Assembly (NCBI GenBank): GCA_009746045.1 | Contig: RPFO01000079.1 | Location: 2,635,174 to 2,699,173 of the forward strand | Reading direction: 5' to 3' | DNA length: 64,000 nucleotides | DNA from: Mesostigma viride | Taxonomy: Eukaryota; Streptophyta; Mesostigmatophyceae; Mesostigmatales; Mesostigmataceae | Part shown: positions 10,208 to 18,785 of the stretch, piece by piece | Numbering within the stretch: position 1 is the stretch's first letter | Layout of the letters: every line of letters begins with the position of its first letter | Made by a program: the position numbers and the translations under genes | The notes under the pieces: model-generated | The model's input: the letters and a program-made list of their open reading frames with translations, nothing else | Database searches by the model: none | Told to the model about the DNA's origin: nothing

Positions 10208-10900
10208 ATGGGCACTCGGCTGCTGACCGTGGCTCTGATGGAGCCGGACGCGCAGGAACGCGAGAAGATTTTGGACGCCTGCGCGGCGTTCGTGAGCCGG
10301 GGGGATTTCTTCTCGGTGGTGGAGGCCCTTAGGATGAAAGAGTACGCCAACCTGCTCAGGGGCGAGTACGGTTTCAACCGCATGGGACAGGCGGGCGCCG
10401 TGTTCAAGTTCAACGCCCCCATGGTGGTCATGATGGGGTGCGTGCAGATCCAGAAGTGGGACGCCATGGTGATGTGGGACGCGTACAAGGACGCCCTGTT
10501 TCGGTGCCCTCTCGGCAACCTGATCGACGTGGAGTCGGGCCGCTGCGGGACGTGCAAGAAGCTGCCCCCGCCGGGGAAGAAGCACGTGAAGTGCGGGCGC
10601 TGCCTGACGACCCGCTATTGCGGCCGGCTGTGCCAGCTGGAGGCGTACGACAAGCACAAGCGCTCCTGCCGCGTGGCCGCCCGGGCCATGAAGAAGGGGC
10701 TGCAGGAGCACTTGGACGACGCGAACGCGGTGATCGCGGCGTGCTCCCTGCGGCTGGGGATGGACCTGCGCATGCGCGACAAGGACGGCAAGCTGCTGGC
10801 GCCCGCCCCCGACGAGGAGGAGGAGGACGCTGACGTGGCGGGCCTGCTGGCGGAGTTCGGCGTGACGGCGGACGACTTCTCCAACGTCATCGTCATCTGA
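10208..10900 (+). CDS. MYND zinc-finger protein
   Basis: The protein has 230 residues from ATG 10208, and the frame is open farther upstream without an ATG. A MYND finger lies at about residues 117-160: CGTCKK...CGRCLTTRYCGRLCQ...DKHKRSC, with all C/H ligands in place. MYND fingers are protein-protein interaction modules, common in algal and giant-virus proteins. The N-terminal half (YANLLRGEYGFNRMGQAG, then IQKWDAMVMWDAYKDALF) resembles ankyrin/F-box-type MYND proteins but has no firm assignment. The C-terminus is acidic (DEEEEDADVAG). The next gene starts about 100 bp downstream on the same strand. Confidence 0.7.
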   Translation: MGTRLLTVALMEPDAQEREKILDACAAFVSRGDFFSVVEALRMKEYANLLRGEYGFNRMGQAGAVFKFNAPMVVMMGCVQIQKWDAMVMWDAYKDALFRCPLGNLIDVESGRCGTCKKLPPPGKKHVKCGRCLTTRYCGRLCQLEAYDKHKRSCRVAARAMKKGLQEHLDDANAVIAACSLRLGMDLRMRDKDGKLLAPAPDEEEEDADVAGLLAEFGVTADDFSNVIVI

Positions 10901-10903
10901 GTT

Positions 10904-10975
10904 CCTATTGGTCGATACTTCCAGTAGGTTCTTGGAGTTTCTGGAAGGCCCGCGTCTTTGGCGGGCATAAAAGGG
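10904..10975 (+). promoter_or_regulatory. Promoter with CCAAT box, heat-shock-type element and TATA box
   Basis: An inverted CCAAT box (CCTATTGG) lies at 10903-10910. A four-unit heat-shock-type element, TTCttGGAgtTTCtgGAA, lies at 10929-10946 with one mismatch in the second unit. A TATA box, gCATAAAAGg, lies at 10966-10973, about 30 bp upstream of the ATG at 11002, so the leader is very short. Confidence 0.55.
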
Positions 10976-11001
10976 GGAGGGGACAGAGAGAGAGAGACGC
11001 C

Positions 11002-11730
11002 ATGGTTTCCTCGAGGAGGAGTAACCCAGAGTGGGGGAGTTCATGGGCTCGAACAGCGAAGTATGTGTGCGACCACGAGGCCAAGCACGCGTGCAAACTT
11101 TGCGGCATCGGCCAGTGCGAGTACATACGTAACGACGCGTGCCCCCACGGATTCGCCAAACCTTGCCCCGAATGCGCTCTGTGGCGATGCAGGAAACACA
11201 CCGCATCGCAGAGGAAGGTCGCGAAACCTTGTTCCGAGTGCATCCTCGAGGGGTGCGAGCTACACCCCCAAATTCACAGAGACGAATGCATCGTGTGCAA
11301 TCCGGAGACGGTCGTCTTCGAGCACCTGTTCCTGTGCGCCACGAAACGACTGGGCGTTTTCAGCAAGGACGAGGTGCGAGAGGCTCTGGGGATCGACATG
11401 CCGGGCTTGATCCGCCACTTGGAGGACCGGTTCGAGGGGGGGATGGCGTGGGAAACCTACGGCAAGGAGTGGTACATCGATCACATGTACACCGAGCGGG
11501 GCCCTTCGCAGTCGCTGGAGGAGACTCTGAAGAAACTGCACCACAGGAACGTCTACCCCACTTGGAGGCGCACGAGAGCGCCGCGGTCAGAAGAGGAGAT
11601 TTTGAAACGCAAGAGGCGGCCGCGCAAGTTCGTGGAAGAGCGCCAAGTCCTCGAGAAGCCGCGGCGTAAACGGGCGCGTGTGGCGTTCCCCGTGCCTGCT
11701 AGTGGCCCCGCTACCATGGCCATAGGATAG
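11002..11730 (+). CDS. Cys-His repeat protein with HNH-nuclease-like domain
   Basis: The protein has 242 residues. Residues 23-100 hold repeated C-x2-H / C-x2-C modules (CDHEAKHACKLCG, CPHGFAKPCPECALWRC, VAKPCSECILEGC), the style of 'CEHG-x3-C-x2-CG' repeats in giant-virus and oomycete proteins. Residues 130-160 contain LEDRFEGGMAWETYG then EWYIDHM. This matches the segment before and including the first His of virus-type HNH homing-endonuclease domains (typically M-W-x-N-Y-G ... W-H-I-D-H). The later N and H of HNH are not obvious, so it may be DNA-binding only. The C-terminus is strongly basic (KRKRRPRK, PRRKRARV), fitting nuclear or DNA targeting. The promoter carries a heat-shock-type element. 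Confidence 0.6.
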   Translation: MVSSRRSNPEWGSSWARTAKYVCDHEAKHACKLCGIGQCEYIRNDACPHGFAKPCPECALWRCRKHTASQRKVAKPCSECILEGCELHPQIHRDECIVCNPETVVFEHLFLCATKRLGVFSKDEVREALGIDMPGLIRHLEDRFEGGMAWETYGKEWYIDHMYTERGPSQSLEETLKKLHHRNVYPTWRRTRAPRSEEEILKRKRRPRKFVEERQVLEKPRRKRARVAFPVPASGPATMAIG

Positions 11731-11744
11731 GAGCATTTAATGAA

Positions 11745-12780
11745 GCGTTCTGATTGGCTGCCATCTTGGTACTTGTAGTATCTACCAGTAGAGATAGCAT
11801 CACCACTTTCAGCATTTCACACGGGAATGGTGATGGTGACGCTGGAGGGGCTGTGTTTTTGGGGTCGGAATTAGTGGGACCCCTTTCTTATCATGGCTGG
11901 TGTACATATTATTTTAATACCAATTCCATTTTCAAGGACACGTGTCATGCATTGATTGATTTATAAACGGAGCGTTCTGATTGGACGACAGTAGATGTAC
12001 TTGTAGTATCGGCCAGTAGGGATAGCATCACCATTTTCAGCATTTCACACGGGAATGGTGATGGTGACGCTGGAGGGGCTGTGTTTTTGGGGTCGGAATT
12101 AGTGGGACCCCTTTCTTATTATGGCTGGTGCACATCTTCTTTTTATACCAGTGTCATGCCTTGATAATTATACTCTATCGCTGACCATAAAATTTTGACA
12201 TGTGCCAGAATTAATATTCTATCGCTGACCATAAAATTTTGACATATGCCAGAATTAATATTGTATCGCTGACCATAAAATTTTGACATGTGCCAGAATT
12301 AATATTGTATCGCTGACCATAAAATTTTGAATGCAACGGTCATATAAATTATAGTCTATCGCTGACCATAAAATAAGATGCACACCAGCCATGATAAGAA
12401 AGGGGTCCCACTAATTCTGACCCTAAAAACACAGCCCCTCCAGCGTCACCATCACCATTCCCGTGTAAAATGCTGAAAGTGGTGATGCTATCCCTACTGG
12501 TCGATACTACAAGTATGTTGACTAGCGTCCAATCAGAATGCTCCGTTTATAGATCAATCAATGCATGACACGTGTCCTTGCAAAAGTGGAATTGGTATAA
12601 AATAAGATGCACACCAGCCATGATAAGAAAGGGGTCCCACTAATTCCGACCCTCAAAACACAGCCCCTCCAGCGTCACCATCACCATCCCGTGGGAAAAT
12701 GGAGAAAGTGGTGGTGCTATCCCTACTGGCCGATACTCCAAGTACAGCGACTAGCGCCCAATCAGATCGCGCGGATTTGT
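11745..12780. repeat. Inverted-repeat array: two units in each orientation around an AT-rich tandem core
   Basis: A unit of about 200-230 bp contains a ttctgattgg CCAAT-like box, tacttgtagtatc, agcatcaccactttcagcattt, ggtgatggtgacgctggagg, gtcggaattagtgggacccc and atggctggtgtacat. It occurs at about 11745-11970 and 11973-12160 in one orientation and about 12371-12600 and 12600-12780 in the other. The outer arms are near-identical in their cores. The first and third units also share ggacacgtgtcatgcattgatt. No reading frame is conserved. The structure could be a palindromic MITE cluster, duplicated promoters or a replication-origin-like locus. Confidence 0.75.
12174..12375. repeat. Tandem 43-44 bp repeats in the core of the inverted array
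   Basis: The motif tatcgctgaccataaaattt recurs at about 12176, 12219, 12263 and 12307, with a fifth, shortened copy at 12357. Each carries the perfect palindrome aaaattttg/ataaaatttt, and most are followed by gacatgtgccagaattaat. The core sits on the symmetry axis of the larger inverted array. Confidence 0.8.
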
Positions 12781-12912
12781 TTGGGATACAGGTACTACAC
12801 GGTCGGGTACGCGGGGCCGCGGAACTACCTAGTGCAATTGAGTTGGAGCCAATCAAGACGCTTTATTACAAGTTCAATATGTACAATCCTGTACAATAGG
12901 TACAAGGCCTGT

Positions 12913-13692
12913 TCAGTTCAGCAGGCCGAAGGGGAGGAACCAGCGCTCCTTCTCCACCTTCGCCAGCCCGGCGATGTCCTCCAGCGTCATGGCGCCGATG
13001 CGGTAGTCGCAGAACAGGTCCTCGGACGCGCGTTCCAGGTCCAGGGCCATGTCCTCCGACAGCACGGAGCCCATCATGGGCACGCCGTCCTCCGAGGGGG
13101 AGGGCGGGGCGAAGCGGAAGTAGGAGAAGTCGTCGTCCTCCTTGGTCAGATCGATCACCTCGCGGTTCTCGCGGTCGCTGCGGGCCGCGCGGGACTCCTC
13201 CAGCCGCTCCTTGGCGGCGCCCTCGGAGCCCACCAGCAGCTCGTCGTCGCCCACCCTCGACTCGCAGCGGCGGAGGACGGGGGACAGGCGCCGCCGGCTG
13301 CCCCACGCCACGCGGGAGCTCTCCTTGGTGCGGGCGCCCATGCCGTCGTGCGAGGGGAGGGCACGACGCTTCAGGTGGGGGTTCTTGCCCTTGATGCGCA
13401 GGCAGCGGTTGAACGGGGCGGGCAGGAAGGGGGGGAACACCGTCGCGGGCGTCTTGGGCTCGGAGTCGGACGAGGACGAGCTGTAGCTGTACGAGGGGGC
13501 CTCTTCCTCGTCGTCGTCGCTCTCCATGAGGTCCTTCTCGCGCGCCCTGCGAGCGCGGGCCTGCTTGTTCTGCAGCTCGCGGCAGGCGAGGCAGGTCAGC
13601 GTGAGGCCGGAGGACTTGCGGTGGGAGAGGAAGTGGGCCTCGGGGAAGCGGCCCGGGCACTTGTTGCAGCGGCGCAGGAGGGAGGAAGCCAT
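12913..13692 (-). CDS. Zinc-finger, acidic nuclear-type protein with a SUMO-interaction-like motif
   Basis: The protein has 259 residues from ATG 13692 (gccATGgct). The N-terminus carries a four-cysteine finger, CNKC...SGLTLTCLACRELQ, followed by a basic patch (NKQARARRAREKD). A Ser/acidic low-complexity segment (DDDEEEAPSYSYSSSSSDSE) comes next. Residues about 190-202 contain VIDLTKEDDD, which fits the SUMO-interacting consensus: a hydrophobic core followed by acidic residues. The C-terminus is helical (MTLEDIAGLAKVEKERW). Zinc finger, basic patch and SUMO-interacting motif together suggest a nuclear regulator. No homologue is recognised. Confidence 0.65.
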   Translation of the reverse strand: MASSLLRRCNKCPGRFPEAHFLSHRKSSGLTLTCLACRELQNKQARARRAREKDLMESDDDEEEAPSYSYSSSSSDSEPKTPATVFPPFLPAPFNRCLRIKGKNPHLKRRALPSHDGMGARTKESSRVAWGSRRRLSPVLRRCESRVGDDELLVGSEGAAKERLEESRAARSDRENREVIDLTKEDDDFSYFRFAPPSPSEDGVPMMGSVLSEDMALDLERASEDLFCDYRIGAMTLEDIAGLAKVEKERWFLPFGLLN

Positions 13693-13761
13693 GGCTTTGG
13701 TAGAGGGGTAGCTGATTGCTGGGAGAGGGGAGCGAGATGCGGAGGGGAAGGCCGAGGAGCC

Positions 13762-13820
13762 GCTTTATACTCTTCGTCGGACGCCCCTACCGGGCCGCGC
13801 CGGAAGCTTCCAGAAGATTC
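13762..13820 (-). promoter_or_regulatory. Promoter: TATA box and perfect four-unit heat-shock-type element
   Basis: Reading leftward, GTATAAAG lies at about 13770-13763, some 70 bp upstream of the ATG at 13692. GAAgcTTCcaGAAgaTTC at 13803-13820 is a flawless four-pentamer heat-shock-type element. The rightward gene at 14066 has its own TATA-like TACAAAAG at 13984-13991, so the interval is a divergent promoter. Confidence 0.6.
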
Positions 13821-13844
13821 GCGTGAGTCAGCACGCGGTGTGCC

Positions 13845-13950
13845 CTACCGGGTCCGCGTGTACCCTACGGGTCGCGCCGGTCCGCGTGTACCCTACCGGG
13901 TCGCGCCAGTCCGCGCCGCGCCAGTCCGCGGCCCGTGCGTCAGCACGCGC
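13845..13950. repeat. Short GC-rich direct repeats in a divergent promoter
   Basis: Imperfect repeats of cgcgtgtaccctacygggtc (three copies) and gcgccagtccgcg (two to three copies) lie between the heat-shock-type element and the TATA-like box of the gene at 14066. Style and position parallel the array at 182-278. They are probably regulatory. Confidence 0.5.
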
Positions 13951-14065
13951 CCGTAACGGCCGCCGCGTGGGAGAGGGGCGAGGGTACAAAAGCGGTCCTC
14001 GGACCGAATTCGGGGCAAACCGCACAGCCCTCAGCTCTCTCTCACCAGCAACCGATACAACAGCC

Positions 14066-14738
14066 ATGGCCGATAGCCAGACCCAATGCACTCTGAGCAA
14101 GCCGCTGGCCACCTTGGCCAAGTCCTCCGAGCCTGTCCTGCTGGGGCAGGCCGCCATAGCCACGCCCCCCCCTCCTCCGCCCAACTTCCACCCGGAGGAG
14201 CTCAGGCATCTCAAGGGCGTCGACAACGGCAACCCGCATCCGCTGGTGCGTTTCTTCCCTCGTTTTCGGGCTTTCCTCGTTTCCTTGCTCTGTGGTGGCG
14301 AGCGTCTGACCGCCCGCTCCGTTTCCTTTTCGTTAGCAGGGATACATGCCTGACGACGTGCGGTACTACCTGGCGCACCCGTTCTTCTGCCCGGCCGGCA
14401 AGAAGCCGCTGTACCCTCCGCACTTCGCCACCGCCCCGCTGGGCCATTTCGACGTCAAGAACGGGTGGATCGTGAAATGCAACAACACGCACGCGTTCAA
14501 CGAGGCGACGGGGTTCTGGGAGGAGCTGCCGCCCCTGGTCCCCTCGTTCCCCGCCCCCATCGTGAACAGGAGCGACGTCCACGCCGGGTACAAAGGCGCC
14601 CCGCTGAGCAGCTGCCACGTTCCGCAGTGCCAGCGGCTGGCGAGGTCGGACGGTGCGTGCACGTGCGAGTCGGAGTGGCGTAATACGGCGTCCGCGGCCC
14701 GGGCCCGGGAGACGGGCGCCGGGGGGCTTCCGTTGTAA
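14066..14738 (+). CDS. Spliced gene, unknown product; intron 14246-14339
   Basis: Exon 1 (14066-14245) starts at ATG in gccATGgcc and ends after a whole codon at ...HPL|gtgcgt. Exon 2 (14340-14738) begins after a pyrimidine-rich cgttagcag acceptor and continues GYMPDDVRYYLAHPF. The 94-nt GT-AG intron is in phase 0. Without splicing the first frame ends within 110 nt and the second has only a weak start. The product is about 192 residues, with a Pro stretch (PPPPPP) near residue 38, then an aromatic-rich domain with scattered Cys (CPAGKKPLYPP, SSCHVPQCQRL, CTCESEW) that may bind metal. No homologue is recognised. The leader is pyrimidine-rich (ctctctctcaccag). Confidence 0.65.
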
Positions 14739-14744
14739 TTGATT

Positions 14745-14975
14745 GATTCAAATGAATAAAATGGCTTGACACTTGGTGAATTATTCGAATTAATGAAATG
14801 GTGTAAACCCTCGGTGAATTATTCAAATGAATAAAATTATTACATTTGTTAAATTATTCGAATTAATGAAATGGCTTGACACTTGGTAAATTATTCGAAT
14901 TAATGAAATGGTGTAAACACTCGGCGAATTATTCAAATGAGTAAAATTATTGAAACCCTCGGTGAATTATTGGAG
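14745..14975. repeat. AT-rich tandem repeats downstream of the spliced gene
   Basis: Alternating units of ggtgaattattcgaattaat, gaaatggcttgacac and caaatgaataaaattatt repeat about five times with a period near 60-65 bp. The stretch contains no gene and may serve 3'-end formation. Confidence 0.7.
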
Positions 14976-15093
14976 TGAACGGGGCCCGGCCGCGCGGCCA
15001 CCGGGGAGGGGGGGGGCGGGACTGCTGCCCCCGGCACGCGAACGAGCGCCGCGCCGTCCAGTTACCGCGAACGAGCGCCGCGCCGATGTATGT

Positions 15094-15166
15094 TTCTAGA
15101 ACATTCCGCGCCGCGCCCCGCGGCCGTAACCGTTTTCACGTGGGATGGGCAGAACGGGTATAAAGG
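15094..15166 (+). promoter_or_regulatory. Promoter: perfect heat-shock-type element and TATA box
   Basis: TTCtaGAAcaTTC at 15094-15106 gives three perfect pentamers. A consensus TATAAAG lies at 15160-15166, 60 bp upstream of the ATG at 15226. The spacing resembles that of the genes at 11002 and 13692(-). Confidence 0.65.
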
Positions 15167-15225
15167 CGATCCTCCCCTGCGATCCGAGCATCCCACGCAC
15201 TCTCCCAAACAACCAAGCAACAAAC

Positions 15226-16509
15226 ATGGACGCCATGGCCGCCTTATGCGAAGTGGCCAGCAACGAAGATTCGAAGCCCGTGCCTCGCGAAGTCATCACG
15301 CTCTCTGACGACGAGGAGGACGCAGTGACCGTGCTCAACGCGCTCAAAGTCGTGCCCGCCGCTGTCCCCCCTTTGGATCATTCTCTCCCCCCGAAGAAAC
15401 GCCCCGCCCCGCTCGTCAGTGTTCCGGATGGCTTCGTCCCCATACAAGTGGTGCACCCGGACGGCAGTAAGGAGGTCGTTTTCAGCCTCAAGCCCGCCAT
15501 GGAGGCCGCCAAGAAGGCAAGGATCGAGCCTTCGCCGTTCCCGCCTCAGCCGGCAAGCAACGTCGCCATAGGCGTTCCCGCCGCGCGCCAAGTCGTAATG
15601 GGAGTGGCGAAATTACCGGACGCGCCTTTGCAACAACCCGCCAAGCCCTTGCTGCCCCCCGTTCAGCTTCCCGTCGAGTTCGTCGAGGAGCCCAGAGTCG
15701 TGCCGCAGCCGCGACCGCTGCAATTGAAGACGCTGATTCACGCCCAGCAGCCGCTCCGAGCCGCTCCTTCGCATTCCAACCGTCTTCTCTGCTCCGACGT
15801 CCCCGCTCACGTCCCGAAGACTTATTCGCACCAAGTGAAGGCGCTCATCACGAGGACGCCGGCTCCTAGGATTTTCCCGACGCCAGGAGGAGAGAACGAC
15901 CAGGCGGACTTCCTCCAATGGCTTCCGGACCCCAACAAGACGCCCGCGCCCATCGAGCGCATTTACCCCGAACAGGACGCCGCCATGGTCTACCCCTTGG
16001 TCGTGATCACGCCCGCCAAGAACTGGGGGAACGCGCCCAAGAAGACGCTGCTCGAACATTTCGAAGAGCAGGACAACCCGACGGTGTGGAAGGTCGTGAA
16101 GGACGCGAACATCGAGGAGGGATGGCGGCAGCCTTGCGTGCTCAAGGGCACGTGCAAGGCCAACAGGGCCCAGCGGGACAAGGTGGACGCCGCGCTCGCG
16201 AGGATCGCGCCGAGCTCGCCGGACATGGCCGCCAAGATCGACCAGCGTGCCGCGCTGAGATTGCAGTCTCTCGCCCTGGCCACTCTGAACGAGCACCTTT
16301 TGAAGCAGCTGCTGCCCTGTCTGCCGGAGGAGAGCAGGTCGGGGTACTCGAGGATCGCCAGGGCGTTCACCGTCTTCGCCCACACCACCGTGACTGCAGC
16401 TGCTGCTTCTGCTGGCAGGTCTGGACTCAGCAGCATTCAGAACCGGATCGCGAACCTGAGGGACAAGGCCACGGCGCTGTTCTCGTACATCCCGGTGTCG
16501 CAGGCGTAA
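15226..16509 (+). CDS. Large early-type protein, Pro-rich, with a SUMO-interaction-like motif
   Basis: The protein has 427 residues from the first ATG (aacATGgac); a second is six bases on. Near the N-terminus, VITLSDDEED (about residues 22-31) fits a SUMO-interacting motif, as does VIDLTKEDDD in the divergent gene at 12913. Residues 45-230 are Pro/Val-rich with basic patches (PPKKRPAP, KKARIEP) that could act as nuclear signals. The C-terminal third is helical (IDQRAALRLQSLALATLNEH, SSIQNRIANLRDKATALF). No enzyme motif is visible and the family is not recognised. Confidence 0.7.
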   Translation: MDAMAALCEVASNEDSKPVPREVITLSDDEEDAVTVLNALKVVPAAVPPLDHSLPPKKRPAPLVSVPDGFVPIQVVHPDGSKEVVFSLKPAMEAAKKARIEPSPFPPQPASNVAIGVPAARQVVMGVAKLPDAPLQQPAKPLLPPVQLPVEFVEEPRVVPQPRPLQLKTLIHAQQPLRAAPSHSNRLLCSDVPAHVPKTYSHQVKALITRTPAPRIFPTPGGENDQADFLQWLPDPNKTPAPIERIYPEQDAAMVYPLVVITPAKNWGNAPKKTLLEHFEEQDNPTVWKVVKDANIEEGWRQPCVLKGTCKANRAQRDKVDAALARIAPSSPDMAAKIDQRAALRLQSLALATLNEHLLKQLLPCLPEESRSGYSRIARAFTVFAHTTVTAAAASAGRSGLSSIQNRIANLRDKATALFSYIPVSQA

Positions 16510-16597
16510 ATGATACGGGGCTCGTATTTTATTGAATTTTAGTGAATAAACCACATTATAAAGAATCAATTGTATTTAATTTCAAAATTATGAATAC

Positions 16598-16864
16598 ATG
16601 CACACGATAATGAACAGCACCCAAGTCGTCATCGGTGGGTTTTTAGTAGGAACGGCGTACTACATGATGATGTCCAAGTCCATTCCCAAAGAGGTGAATT
16701 GCTCGTTCTCCGCGAACATATGGACAGATATATTCGCATTTCTATGCGGCGCCGTCCTCATATACAAGGGAACCACTATGTCTCCCCAAGATCTTCAGAT
16801 TGTCGCCATAGGGACGGCCATCGTAACGGAACACATCTGGCAGTTCGTATTCAACAAAATCTGA
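16598..16864 (+). CDS. Small multi-pass membrane protein
   Basis: The protein has 88 residues. Two to three hydrophobic stretches are visible (VVIGGFLVGTAYYMMM, IFAFLCGAVLIY and IVAIGTAIVTEHIWQFVF). A second ATG (MNSTQ) five codons in is an equally good start. It ends four bases before the stop of the convergent BRO-type gene at 16869. Small membrane proteins like this are frequent in large DNA virus particles; the role is unknown. Confidence 0.6.
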   Translation: MHTIMNSTQVVIGGFLVGTAYYMMMSKSIPKEVNCSFSANIWTDIFAFLCGAVLIYKGTTMSPQDLQIVAIGTAIVTEHIWQFVFNKI

Positions 16865-16868
16865 TCCA

Positions 16869-17783
16869 TTAATATACCGCGACGGCCTTCTGCGACTCGC
16901 GTGTGAGGCGCTGGTTAAGACGCATGACCTTGACGTTCTCTTGGACGCAACGCTCGTCCGCGCGCGTGTCGTGAAGTCCGGTAGCCTTGAACACTGGCTC
17001 GAGCAAGTCCCGCTTGCGTTTCGCGATGCCCAGCGGGTTATCGCCCGTCTGCTTGATTTCTTCTGTTTCGAGGGCTTGGATGAAGTTCATGCCCGCGCTC
17101 TGCACGTTCGTGAGCAGGTCGCGTGCCGATCCGCCAACGTGATAGATGGCGCGAAGCTCGCTGGAAGTCTTGCCGGTGACCGCAAGGTTGTTGGTGTCGT
17201 GCACCTTGGGGTACATCAGGCCGCTCCCCTTGTGGTTGTCGAGGTATCCTTTGATGGCGTCGTTCAAATTGCGAGTCGACAGACAGCTCTTGATGCGATT
17301 GTGCTGCTGCAGAGTGGACAGGGCCGTCTCGGTCCCTTCCTTGGCGTCCGCGCGCTTCAAGATGTCCTCGGCCAAAGTCGGATCCGCGTTCAAGTATCGT
17401 TCGAGGAGCACGGACAAATTGTCACGAAACTTGGCCGCGAGCTTGCCTGGGAGCAACATCATGATCTTAGTCAACCCCTCGCGTTCGGTGACAGGAGTCT
17501 CTCGCTGCCCGGGACCGGGGAATTTGAAGTTGTGACAAAATGTCACAACCTCGGGATGGGTCTGCTTGAGACGCTCCCAGTATTTTCGCGGTTCGGATAC
17601 ACCGATCGCACCAACAGCGTCGAACACCGAAATCCTCCCATCGGGCGTTACCCTGATTTTTCCATGGAAGGCCGGGTATTCTTCCGACCCGTCGGTCGGG
17701 GTAAGGTACTTCACGATGGCCGCCATGGCCACCCGCGACGACATGGCCGCCGAAGATGACAGAGGCGGAGACGATTTCTCCAA
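16869..17783 (-). CDS. BRO/KilA-type viral DNA-binding-like protein, paralogue 1
   Basis: The protein has 304 residues from ATG 17783. The paralogue at 21873 starts at the position of the internal Met at 17726 (MAAIVKYLTP), so that start is possible. The N-terminal domain has VSVYDA-type strands, RKYWERLKQTHPEV, the signature FKFPGPGQRETPVTEREGL, then IMMLLPGKLAAKFRDNLSVLLERYL. This signature is shared with the genes at 21873, 23035 and 29611 and with the fragment at 22850. It resembles BRO-N antirepressor domains, in which a T-P-V ... G-L-x-x-L-x-M-L-L-P-G pattern precedes a helix. The C-terminal half (ELRAIYHVGGSARDLLTNVQ) is conserved only among these paralogues. Confidence 0.6.
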   Translation of the reverse strand: MEKSSPPLSSSAAMSSRVAMAAIVKYLTPTDGSEEYPAFHGKIRVTPDGRISVFDAVGAIGVSEPRKYWERLKQTHPEVVTFCHNFKFPGPGQRETPVTEREGLTKIMMLLPGKLAAKFRDNLSVLLERYLNADPTLAEDILKRADAKEGTETALSTLQQHNRIKSCLSTRNLNDAIKGYLDNHKGSGLMYPKVHDTNNLAVTGKTSSELRAIYHVGGSARDLLTNVQSAGMNFIQALETEEIKQTGDNPLGIAKRKRDLLEPVFKATGLHDTRADERCVQENVKVMRLNQRLTRESQKAVAVY

Positions 17784-17805
17784 GAGTTAAAACGACCCCT
17801 TGCTC

Positions 17806-18039
17806 TTATACCCAAAACGAAACGACAAAACGCTTACCACGGAGACGTGGAGCACCAAACTACTGCCACGTGTCGTCTGCTAAATACGTATTTCCGTAAC
17901 TTTCTGGAAGCCCGATGATATCCTTCTTCTCATAACTGGGACACTGAAGTAACCGTTGTGGTCGGTCACTCTACAGTGACGACACCACGTCGTCACTTCT
18001 GGGTACTGCTTTTCGATCCTCGTACAGAACCTTCTGGAA
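17806..18039 (-). promoter_or_regulatory. Promoter of the BRO-type gene with two heat-shock-type elements
   Basis: Reading leftward, a TATA-like gggTATAAGag lies near 17816-17806. Upstream are TTCcgTAActTTCtgGAA (17892-17909, one mismatch) and a perfect GAAccTTCtgGAA (18027-18039). Both run into the same gcccg extension, as does the site at 19385, so the duplicated element is longer than the core. The interval ends at the stop of the next leftward gene. Confidence 0.55.
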
Positions 18040-18049
18040 GCCCGGGTCA

Positions 18050-18658
18050 TTATCCGTGATACCGCCCCCTCTTCCTATCTCTCTCTAAATCTTCCCTGTC
18101 GATGATAGCTCGCCACCCAATCGAATCTTTTTCATGGGTGTTATCCTCGAGCGACTCGACCATTTCCAATTCTCTGGCATACCGTTTCCGGTCACTTAGC
18201 GCCTTGTCTCTTTGCGCAATCATGATCGGATCACCAGGGTTCGACGCGAGTCCTTCGAGTGACCTCTTGTAATCATCATCGGCTTCAAGCACGTCAAACT
18301 CCGCATTATCGGTGTCGTCTCGCAACCTACCGATGTTCTCTCTGTAATATTCCGTCGCCATACGAGGTACTAGTTCCGTCATTTTAGGGGTTGTCATCGC
18401 AAGATTTTTCATTGAGTTCGGGTCTAGTCTGGCTACGATCATCTTGAGGGTTCTTTCGTCTAGCCCGTCCAAATCGAAAAAGTTCGGGTTTGGATGTTGC
18501 GATTCTGCCTCCTTCTCCGCCTCGCCCTGACGCGCCCGGTGTTTCCGTTTGGACGCCGTTCCGTGCACCCGGCACCGCTTGCGCTTCGGATCCGCCACCT
18601 TGTTCTTGCAGAGTCCTCCCGAGGCTGTCTTGCAGCCGCACGTCTTCGTCTTCGCCAT
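18050..18658 (-). CDS. Zinc-module protein (C-x3-T-x2-G-x2-C type), member 1
   Basis: The protein has 202 residues. The N-terminus CGCKTASGGLCKNKV...RCRVHG followed by a KRKHRARQG basic tail is the module shared with genes at 20723, 24847, 26349, 30682 and 31012. The pattern matches small Cys-His modules found across phages and giant viruses (DUF5763-like, from memory). Residues 58-90 contain FDLDGLDERTLKMIVARLDP, an F-box-like helix pair. The rest is acidic and helical. A DNA/RNA-binding or adaptor role is possible but unproven. Confidence 0.6.
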   Translation of the reverse strand: MAKTKTCGCKTASGGLCKNKVADPKRKRCRVHGTASKRKHRARQGEAEKEAESQHPNPNFFDLDGLDERTLKMIVARLDPNSMKNLAMTTPKMTELVPRMATEYYRENIGRLRDDTDNAEFDVLEADDDYKRSLEGLASNPGDPIMIAQRDKALSDRKRYARELEMVESLEDNTHEKDSIGWRAIIDREDLERDRKRGRYHG

Positions 18659-18785
18659 CCGTTTATATTCGCAAAATATTTTTATTTAACATCGCGGACG
18701 GCTTGTTTGTTCGCCTCGCTCTTACACCCATATAAAATTACAAAACCCTACATTTGAGACGTGTCAATATTTTTGCGCGCTTGCG

